From NCBI GenBank assembly GCA_002403905.1, contig DHIR01000261.1, positions 49,140-76,288 on the forward strand: a DNA stretch of 27,149 bases, given 5' to 3'. A program made the position numbers and the translations under genes. Origin of the DNA: Mucilaginibacter sp. UBA4741 (GTDB lineage Bacteria > Bacteroidota > Bacteroidia > Sphingobacteriales > Sphingobacteriaceae). Below the pieces are notes generated by a model. The model made no database searches, was not told the origin of the DNA, and saw only the letters and a program-made list of their open reading frames with translations. Positions 5,702 through 12,202 of this stretch are shown piece by piece; the stretch's first letter is position 1, and each line of letters opens with the position of its first letter.

Positions 5702-7621
5702 ATGGCCAGATTAAACCTATTAGAAGAAACACGGTACGAAAAACTACCCGTAACCGTATATCCAAATCCCGCAGCCGGAGCTATTGCAGTAGCGCAACGA
5801 ATAGCAAAACTTATCCGTAGTAAACAAGCAAATAATGAAAAAGCGGTCCTCGGCCTTGCGACCGGCGTAACCCCAATTGCGGTTTACGCCGAGTTAATTC
5901 GCCTGCATAAACAAGAGGGTTTGAGTTTTAAGAATGTTATCACCTTTAACCTGGACGAATACTATCCCATGCAGCCTACGGCAGTACAAAGCTATGTGCG
6001 TTTTATGAATGAGAATTTATTTGACCATATAGATATTGACCGCGCCAACATACACATACCTGATGGCACACTGGCCGAGGATGCCATTGCCGCTTTTTGC
6101 CTTAATTACGAAAAAAAGATTGAAGACCTTGGTGGACTGGATTTGCAGATTCTAGGTATAGGCCGAACAGGTCACATCGGTTTTAATGAGCCGGGGTCGG
6201 CACCAAACTCGGGGACGCGTTTGGTTACCTTAGATGACCTTACCCGTACCGATGCTTCGCGTGATTTTGGCGGCAAGCAGGGTGTGCCTACCAAGGCTAT
6301 AACCATGGGCGTTGGTACCATATTTAAGGCGCGCGAAATAATATTGATGGCCTGGAGTAAAAAGAAGGCACCTATCATTGAAAAAGCGGTAGAGGGTGAA
6401 TTATCAGGCGAAGTACCGGCTACCTACCTGCAACTATCAGACCATGTAGAATTTATATTGGATGAGCCTGCCGCGTCTGAATTAACGCGCTTTGATACGC
6501 CGTGGCTGGTTAAAGATTGTGTTTGGGATAATGAGATTAAAAAGAAGGCTGTAATATGGCTATCGCGCAAGGTTAACAAACCCATATTAAAGCTGATTGA
6601 CGAAGATTACAACAATAACGGCATGGCCCAACTAGCTACCGAGCAAGGCCCCGTGTACGAGATAAATATTGACATATTTAACCAGATACAACATACCATA
6701 ACCGGCTGGCCGGGTGGCAAGCCTGATGCGGACGACAGCCAGCGGCCGGAGCGTGCGCAGCCGGCTAAAAAGCGTTCGGTTATATTCTCGCCGCATCCGG
6801 ATGATGATGTGATATCAATGGGTGGTACGTTTATCCGATTGGTTGACCAGGGGCATGATGTGCATGTGGCCTACCAAACATCGGGCAATACCGCTGTTTG
6901 GGATGATGATGTATTGCGCTATATGGAATTTGCTATCGACTTTAACAAAAGCCGCGGCGATGATATTGCTAAGCTAAAACGCATTCATAATGATATGCGC
7001 GCGTTCTTCGCCAAAAAACAGCCTAACCAAATTGATACGCCCGAGGTTAGGGATGTAAAAGGCTTTATCCGCAAAAGCGAGGCTATTGCAGGTGCACGTT
7101 ACGCAGGTTTACATGACGATCATATCCACTTTATGGCGCTGCCTTTTTATGAAACGGGCAAAGTCACCAAAAACTCGGTTAGCCAGGTTGATGTACAAAT
7201 GACTGTAGATCTATTACAAAAAATAAAGCCGCATCAAATTTTTGCCGCAGGCGATTTTGCCGATCCGCATGGTACGCACATTGTATGTTTTAATATTGTG
7301 CTGGCTGCCCTAAATCAGCTTAAAGCAACCGAAGATTGGGTAAAAGATTGTTGGTTATGGATGTACCGCGGTGCCTGGTTTGAATTTGCCACCCACGAAA
7401 TTGAAATGGCCGTACCGCTATCGCCCGATGAAGTGATGCGCAAACGTATGGCGATATTTAAGCATCAATCGCAAAAAGATCCCGCAGTTTTTCCGGGTGA
7501 AGATGCAAGAGAGTTTTGGGTTAGAGCTGAGGACAGGAACAGGGAAACTGCCGAAAGCTATGACCAGTTAGGCTTTGCTGAGTATGCGGCGATGGAAGCG
7601 TTTAAAAGGTATTATTTTTAG
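5702..7621 (+). CDS. nagB: NagB-like glucosamine-6-phosphate isomerase/deaminase fused to LmbE/PIG-L deacetylase
   Basis: A 639-aa two-domain protein. Residues 1 to about 275 form a GlcN-6-P deaminase-type sugar isomerase domain: LGLATGVTP (50-58), FNLDEY (82-87, D85 equals the C2 proton acceptor), LGIGRTGHIGFNEP (151-164, H158 and E163) and MGVGTIFKA. Residues about 357-639 form an LmbE/PIG-L-type zinc deacetylase domain with SPHPDDDVISMGG (363-375) and the later DPHGTH. Such fusions are widespread in Bacteroidota and are annotated as glucosamine-6-phosphate deaminase. In E. coli NagB the motif is NDGHIAFNEP with Asp141; here the equivalent residue is Thr156. The extended start at 5639 lies in repeat DNA, so the ATG at 5702 is used. 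With the downstream acyltransferase it suggests amino-sugar turnover. Confidence 0.85.
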   Translation: MARLNLLEETRYEKLPVTVYPNPAAGAIAVAQRIAKLIRSKQANNEKAVLGLATGVTPIAVYAELIRLHKQEGLSFKNVITFNLDEYYPMQPTAVQSYVRFMNENLFDHIDIDRANIHIPDGTLAEDAIAAFCLNYEKKIEDLGGLDLQILGIGRTGHIGFNEPGSAPNSGTRLVTLDDLTRTDASRDFGGKQGVPTKAITMGVGTIFKAREIILMAWSKKKAPIIEKAVEGELSGEVPATYLQLSDHVEFILDEPAASELTRFDTPWLVKDCVWDNEIKKKAVIWLSRKVNKPILKLIDEDYNNNGMAQLATEQGPVYEINIDIFNQIQHTITGWPGGKPDADDSQRPERAQPAKKRSVIFSPHPDDDVISMGGTFIRLVDQGHDVHVAYQTSGNTAVWDDDVLRYMEFAIDFNKSRGDDIAKLKRIHNDMRAFFAKKQPNQIDTPEVRDVKGFIRKSEAIAGARYAGLHDDHIHFMALPFYETGKVTKNSVSQVDVQMTVDLLQKIKPHQIFAAGDFADPHGTHIVCFNIVLAALNQLKATEDWVKDCWLWMYRGAWFEFATHEIEMAVPLSPDEVMRKRMAIFKHQSQKDPAVFPGEDAREFWVRAEDRNRETAESYDQLGFAEYAAMEAFKRYYF

Positions 7622-8083
7622 GGTTTTGAGTAGTGAGTTATGAGTGTTGAGTTTTTTGTTTAAGTTTATTCATGCAAGATTTTAAAAAGTTATTGGTTTG
7701 GCAAAAATCAATTCAATTGGTAATTAATACTTACAAAGCAACTTCATCATTCCCATCCGAAGAGCGATTTGGTTTAACAAATCAGATACGAAGAGCAGTC
7801 ATATCTATTTCAAATAATATTGCTGAAGGATGCGGAAGATTTTCTCAAAAAGATTTGGTTCATTTCCTCCAGATGTCACTTGGGTCAACTAACGAAATTG
7901 AAAACTGTCTAATTATAAGCCAGGCTTTAGACTTTATGGCGGAAGAAGTGTTCAATAACCTATTGAACAAAACACAGAAGTTAGAAAAATGCTGATTTCT
8001 CTAATTGAAAAAATCAGAAAAGAGAAATAACACTCTATCGAAATGGCAAAAAACTCAAAACCCAAAACTCAAAACTCAAGACT
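7622..8083. mobile_element. candidate element: inverted heptamer arrays around a four-helix-bundle gene
   Basis: Left array 7624-7657 repeats a 7-nt unit on GAG (ttttGAG, tagtGAG, ttatGAG, tgttGAG). Right array 8049-8083 is its inverted counterpart (CTCaaaa, CCCaaaa, CTCaaaa, CTCaaga). Between them lies only the four-helix-bundle gene. No target-site duplication is obvious, and no transposase or reverse transcriptase is present, so mobility is a hypothesis; the inverted heptad arrays are directly visible. Confidence 0.4.
7672..7995 (+). CDS. four-helix-bundle protein (S23/IVP family), C-terminus frameshifted
   Basis: Starts MQDFKKLLVWQKSIQLV, then FPSEERFGLTNQIRRAVISI and SNNIAEGCGRFSQKDLVHF, ending with the Q-x-S-x-G-S-x-x-E-x-E segment, QMSLGSTNEIENCLIISQAL. 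This is the classic TIGR02436-type four-helix-bundle family first seen in intervening sequences of 23S rRNA and related to the Avd protein of diversity-generating retroelements. The family is usually about 115-125 aa; here it stops at 107. The next frame (7989-8030) supplies the missing end MLISLIEKIRKEK; a run of five A at 7985-7989 would need a sixth to restore it. Function is nucleic-acid binding by inference. It sits between inverted heptamer arrays. Confidence 0.85.
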   Translation: MQDFKKLLVWQKSIQLVINTYKATSSFPSEERFGLTNQIRRAVISISNNIAEGCGRFSQKDLVHFLQMSLGSTNEIENCLIISQALDFMAEEVFNNLLNKTQKLEKC

Positions 8084-9158
8084 ATTGTCTCTTGATGTCT
8101 TTAGAGGAATTACAGTAGCGGCAATGATGCTGGTAAACAACCCCGGCGATTGGGGGCATATTTATTGGCCTATTGAACATTCTAAATGGAACGGCTGCAC
8201 ACTGGCCGATCTGATATTTCCGGCATTTTTGTTTATTGTCGGGGTATCTATAGTTTATTCTATGGAGCGTAAGGTGGCTAGTCCGTCCAACCATGGTAAA
8301 ATGTTGTGGGGTGCTTTAAGGCGCGGGGTGATTTTGATTGCGATAAGTTTAGCCATACAACTGATCCTGCATCCAAGTTTTGAGCATTTACGTTTCCCCG
8401 GCGTGTTGCAGCGCATTGGGGTTGTGTTTTTTATCTGCGCTTTATTATATATCAAGACCTCGCAAAGAGTTCGCGACTGGCTGTTTGTTATCCTATTAAT
8501 TAGTTATTACCTGCTGATGAATTTTGCGCTGGTGCCTGATACCGGCGTTGCCAGCCTTAACCCCGAAACCAATATGGGTGCCTGGCTGGATAGAATTGTT
8601 TTTACCCCTAACCATCTATGGGTCGAATCGCATACCTGGGACCCGGAAGGTTTGCTGGGCACCTTACCGGCAATTGCTACCGGGTTATTCGGCATACGTG
8701 TTGGCACCTGGCTAAAACGTAAGGACCGTGATGACAGCGTTAAAGTAAGCTGGCTATTTACTTATGGTGTAGCGGCAGTTGTTCTGGGTTTGATATGGGA
8801 TCTGTTCTTTCCCATAAACAAAGCTTTATGGACAAGCTCGTTTGTGTTATATGCCGGCGGATGGTCGACTATCGCGTTAGCATTTTCTTATTGGCTGATT
8901 GATGTGCAGGGATATAAGGGGTACACTTCGTTCTTTCTGCCATTTGGCGCAAATGCAATTACGGCTTATGTATTGTCAGATTTTGTTCCGCATTATATTA
9001 ATAAGATCCGTATTGGCGGGTCATCTATTTACCAGGTACTTTTTGAGCCGCATTTTTCGGCTTACAATGCCTCACTTTTCTGCGCTATTGTGATGACGCT
9101 CCTAATTTGGATTTTAATGTGGATACTGTATATTAGGAAGATATATATTAAAGTATAG
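8043..9158 (+). CDS. nagX: NagX/HGSNAT-like membrane acyltransferase (DUF5009)
   Basis: An integral membrane protein of 371 aa with about ten hydrophobic segments. It opens with LLSLDVFRGITVAAMMLVNN (residues 14-33), typical of the heparan-alpha-glucosaminide N-acetyltransferase-like / DUF5009 family. EHSKWNGCTLADLIFPAFLF (45-64) contains H46, aligning with the active-site His of human HGSNAT (HASWNG). The family transfers acetyl groups across the membrane to glucosamine residues; bacterial members lie in GlcNAc/chitin or heparin loci, matching the nagB-like gene upstream. The first 13 residues (MAKNSKPKTQNSR) are encoded by the right-hand heptamer array at 8049-8083, so the native N-terminus appears replaced or extended by repeat DNA. 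Substrate is inferred. Confidence 0.82.
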   Translation: MAKNSKPKTQNSRLLSLDVFRGITVAAMMLVNNPGDWGHIYWPIEHSKWNGCTLADLIFPAFLFIVGVSIVYSMERKVASPSNHGKMLWGALRRGVILIAISLAIQLILHPSFEHLRFPGVLQRIGVVFFICALLYIKTSQRVRDWLFVILLISYYLLMNFALVPDTGVASLNPETNMGAWLDRIVFTPNHLWVESHTWDPEGLLGTLPAIATGLFGIRVGTWLKRKDRDDSVKVSWLFTYGVAAVVLGLIWDLFFPINKALWTSSFVLYAGGWSTIALAFSYWLIDVQGYKGYTSFFLPFGANAITAYVLSDFVPHYINKIRIGGSSIYQVLFEPHFSAYNASLFCAIVMTLLIWILMWILYIRKIYIKV

Positions 9159-9248
9159 TGCCTCTCAATCATAAAATAGCATCAAAATACTTTTTAACTA
9201 TCCTTTGCGTTTTTGCATCTTAGCAGAAATATTTTTTCAATACAAAAC

Positions 9249-12104
9249 ATGAATTTTAGAAAGACTATTCTTTTATGGGCTGTAGCCTTGCTTGTTACAG
9301 CAGGCAGCGCGTTTGCCCAGGTTAAAAAGAAACCAACAAAAACTATACATAAAGCTACTACTGCTACTAAGCCAGCGGTATCTACAGTGTTACCGGTTGA
9401 CCCTAATATACTTACCGGTAAATTACCTAATGGCTTAACTTATTACATCCGCGCAAACAGTCAGCCTAAAGGCAAGGCGCAATTGCTGCTGGTAAGCAAA
9501 GCAGGCTCTGTAATTGAAACAGACGCGCAGCGTGGCATGGCTAATTTTGTACAGCACATGGCCTTTAAAGGTACACGCGATTTCTCTAAAGTTGATCTAA
9601 ACAATTATCTTATAAAAAGAGGTAATAAATATGGGCCGGATACCAGTGCATTTACATCGTATGATGAAACTGTTTACCAGTTAGCCTTACCAACTGATAC
9701 CCCTAAAATATTAGCCAGCGGGTTTAGCTTATTGGCTAACTGGGCCTCTCGTATAACTTTTAATGAGGCAGATGTCAACATCGAAAAAACATTATTAGCT
9801 GCAAAAGCGGCCCAGGGTGGTAAAACAGCCGATGATAGGTTACAGCAACAAACGCTGCCTGTGGTATTAAACAACTCGCGGTATGCGCAACGCTTGCCGA
9901 TAGGAACAGAAGCTGTAATCAATACATTTACTGCAGCTTCTATAAAAAGTTTTTATACAGACTGGTACCGCCCCGATATGCAGGCAGTAATAGCCGTTGG
10001 CGATTTTGACCCTAAACAAATATTGGAGCTAATAAAGTTTAATTTTTCGCCATTAAGAAACCCTGTACCAGAGAAACCACAACCTCAATTTGGCGCACCA
10101 CCGACACCCGGCACTGTTGTAAAATTTGCTACGGATAAAGCTTACCCTTATACCCTGTTTCAAATTATAGTTAAGCATCCGCAGATGATAGTTAAAACAC
10201 CTGCCGATGTTTTACAAAACATGCGGATAAACCTGTTTAACCAGTTATTAAACATCCGCATATCTGATCTGACAAAAATACCTTCGCCGCCTATAGTGTA
10301 CGGGCAATCGGCCTATGCTGATTTTATGGGTAAGCAAGATGCATTCTCAACCATCGCGGCAGTAAACAATCCGCTAAAATTAGAGGCCGCTGTTAAAGCT
10401 GTAGTAGGCGAAATCGAGCGTGTGCGCAAATTTGGATTTACTTTAACAGAGTTAGAACGTGCTAAACAAAATGCATTAGCACAGGTTACTGCCAGTTATT
10501 CGGCAAAAGATAATACGCCATCGGCAAGTTTTGCAGGCGAGTATGAGCGCAGCTTTTTAAACAAACAGGCTACACCGGGTATTGATTATGAATACAGTTA
10601 CTACGTTAATAACATTGGCAAAATAAGCGTTGAAGAAATGAACGCTTTGGCGGCTAAATTTATAACAGATCAAAACCGCGTTATATTAATTGAAGCTAAC
10701 GATGCACAAAAAGACAAATTACCTACCGAGCAAACGCTATTAAAATGGATAACCGAGGCCGATAACGGACTTACACCATATATTGATGATAGCGCAACGC
10801 CATTAATGGAGCAGCAGCCAACACCGGGTAAAATTGCTGATATGAAGATTGACAGCGTGCTCTCAATTGTACGGGTTACTTTAACCAATGGGGTAAACGT
10901 TATATTAAAACCTACAGCATTTGCAGCCAACCAGATACTGATAAGCGCGAATAGTTTTGGCGGCACATCATTGGCTTCTGACCAGGACTTTACATCAGCA
11001 AATATGGCAGCGCAGGTAATTGGCATTAGTGGTGTGTCCTCTTTTAATCAAACACAATTAACTAAAATGCTGCGCGATAAGAGCCTTAGTATTGCTCCTT
11101 ATATCGGCGATATTTCGCAAGGCATATCAGGTTACACGTCTGCTAATAACTTCGATGCGGCTATGCAGTTGTTGTACCTGTATTTTACCAGCCCGCGTAA
11201 GGATGCAGAGGTATGGAAAACATATATAGACCAAGCCAAATCAGCGTTAGTTAAAAATGTAAATGACCCTGGTACCGCCTATCAAGATACCGTGTTATCT
11301 GTTTTAGGCGGATATAATCCAAGGGCCATACCGGTTACCGCGGAAAAACTAGACGCGGCCAGCTTAGATAAAGCCTACAGCTTTTATAAAGCTCGCTTTG
11401 CGGATGCCAGTAACTTTACGTTCACCTTCACCGGCGATTTTACGGTGAATGATATGATACCGTATTTAGCAACCTACTTAGGTAGCCTGCCATCAACCAA
11501 CAGTAAAGAAACTTTTAAAAACCCGGGTATCCATCCACTTGCAGGGCAGATCACCAAAAACGTGTATAAAGGTACAAGCGATAAATCAACCGTACAACTG
11601 GTTTTTAATGGTGATTACGAGTATAATGATGGCAACAACATACAGATGGATGCCTTGGAAGAAATCTTAAACATCAGGCTGGTTGATTCGCTTAAAGACG
11701 GTAATGGCATATATTCGCCCAGCATTAGGATAAGCTATGTTAAAAACCCAGAAGGTAGGTATAAAGTTACGCTGGCATTTTTAGCGGACGCTAATAATAC
11801 CGATAAGGCCATAGCTTATATGCTTAGCCAAATAGATAAATTAAAACAAAGCGGCCCTACCGCCGATGATGTTAACCTGTTTGTAACACGCGAGGCCCGC
11901 ACCATACAAGGCCAGTTTAAACAAAACACTTTCTGGCAGGCGGCACTTAGTGCAGCAGCGCAAAACCAACAGAACCCCCACAAGATAATTAGTCACGTGC
12001 AGGACCTGGAACAAGTAACAACCCAAAGCGTAAAATATGCTGCCGGTCGTTATTTAAATACCGCTAATTTAATTAAGATCATACTGTTGCCCGAAAAGAA
12101 ATAA
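9249..12104 (+). CDS. M16 (pitrilysin-type) family protein lacking the zinc-binding motif
   Basis: A 951-aa exported protein: signal peptide MNFRKTILLWAVALLVTAGS..AFAQ, then two M16 halves of about 450 aa each. Family segments include LPNGLTYYIRAN (59-70), YGPDTSAFTSYDETVY (about 128-143), WYRPDMQAVIAVGDFD and, in the second half, VRVTLTNGVNVILKP. The zinc motif HxxEH of active M16 enzymes (normally H-F-L-E-H-M-A-F) reads N99-F-V-Q102-H103, so the first ligand and the catalytic Glu are gone. The distal Glu of the usual ERGVVxEE segment is also absent (NIEKTLLAAKAAQ). It is therefore probably a non-catalytic paralogue, perhaps a partner subunit. The ATG at 9249 is chosen for its signal peptide. 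Followed by a clear terminator. Confidence 0.88.
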   Translation: MNFRKTILLWAVALLVTAGSAFAQVKKKPTKTIHKATTATKPAVSTVLPVDPNILTGKLPNGLTYYIRANSQPKGKAQLLLVSKAGSVIETDAQRGMANFVQHMAFKGTRDFSKVDLNNYLIKRGNKYGPDTSAFTSYDETVYQLALPTDTPKILASGFSLLANWASRITFNEADVNIEKTLLAAKAAQGGKTADDRLQQQTLPVVLNNSRYAQRLPIGTEAVINTFTAASIKSFYTDWYRPDMQAVIAVGDFDPKQILELIKFNFSPLRNPVPEKPQPQFGAPPTPGTVVKFATDKAYPYTLFQIIVKHPQMIVKTPADVLQNMRINLFNQLLNIRISDLTKIPSPPIVYGQSAYADFMGKQDAFSTIAAVNNPLKLEAAVKAVVGEIERVRKFGFTLTELERAKQNALAQVTASYSAKDNTPSASFAGEYERSFLNKQATPGIDYEYSYYVNNIGKISVEEMNALAAKFITDQNRVILIEANDAQKDKLPTEQTLLKWITEADNGLTPYIDDSATPLMEQQPTPGKIADMKIDSVLSIVRVTLTNGVNVILKPTAFAANQILISANSFGGTSLASDQDFTSANMAAQVIGISGVSSFNQTQLTKMLRDKSLSIAPYIGDISQGISGYTSANNFDAAMQLLYLYFTSPRKDAEVWKTYIDQAKSALVKNVNDPGTAYQDTVLSVLGGYNPRAIPVTAEKLDAASLDKAYSFYKARFADASNFTFTFTGDFTVNDMIPYLATYLGSLPSTNSKETFKNPGIHPLAGQITKNVYKGTSDKSTVQLVFNGDYEYNDGNNIQMDALEEILNIRLVDSLKDGNGIYSPSIRISYVKNPEGRYKVTLAFLADANNTDKAIAYMLSQIDKLKQSGPTADDVNLFVTREARTIQGQFKQNTFWQAALSAAAQNQQNPHKIISHVQDLEQVTTQSVKYAAGRYLNTANLIKIILLPEKK

Positions 12105-12130
12105 TCCGGAAATAAACAACACAAAAATTA

Positions 12131-12161
12131 AGTCCTGCTGATACATCGGCAGGACTTTTTT
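12131..12161 (+). terminator. intrinsic terminator after the M16-like gene
   Basis: Perfect 8-bp stem AGTCCTGC (12131-12138) with GCAGGACT (12149-12156), a 10-nt loop and a TTTTTT tail, 26 nt after the stop codon at 12104. Confidence 0.85.
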
Positions 12162-12202
12162 ATTACCCATCACAAAATATTTACTATTTTGTTAGTTGAT
12201 TG

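Noticed and set aside
7672..8030. diversity-generating retroelement with Avd
   Set aside because: The four-helix-bundle protein is related to Avd, but there is no reverse transcriptase, template repeat or variable repeat nearby.
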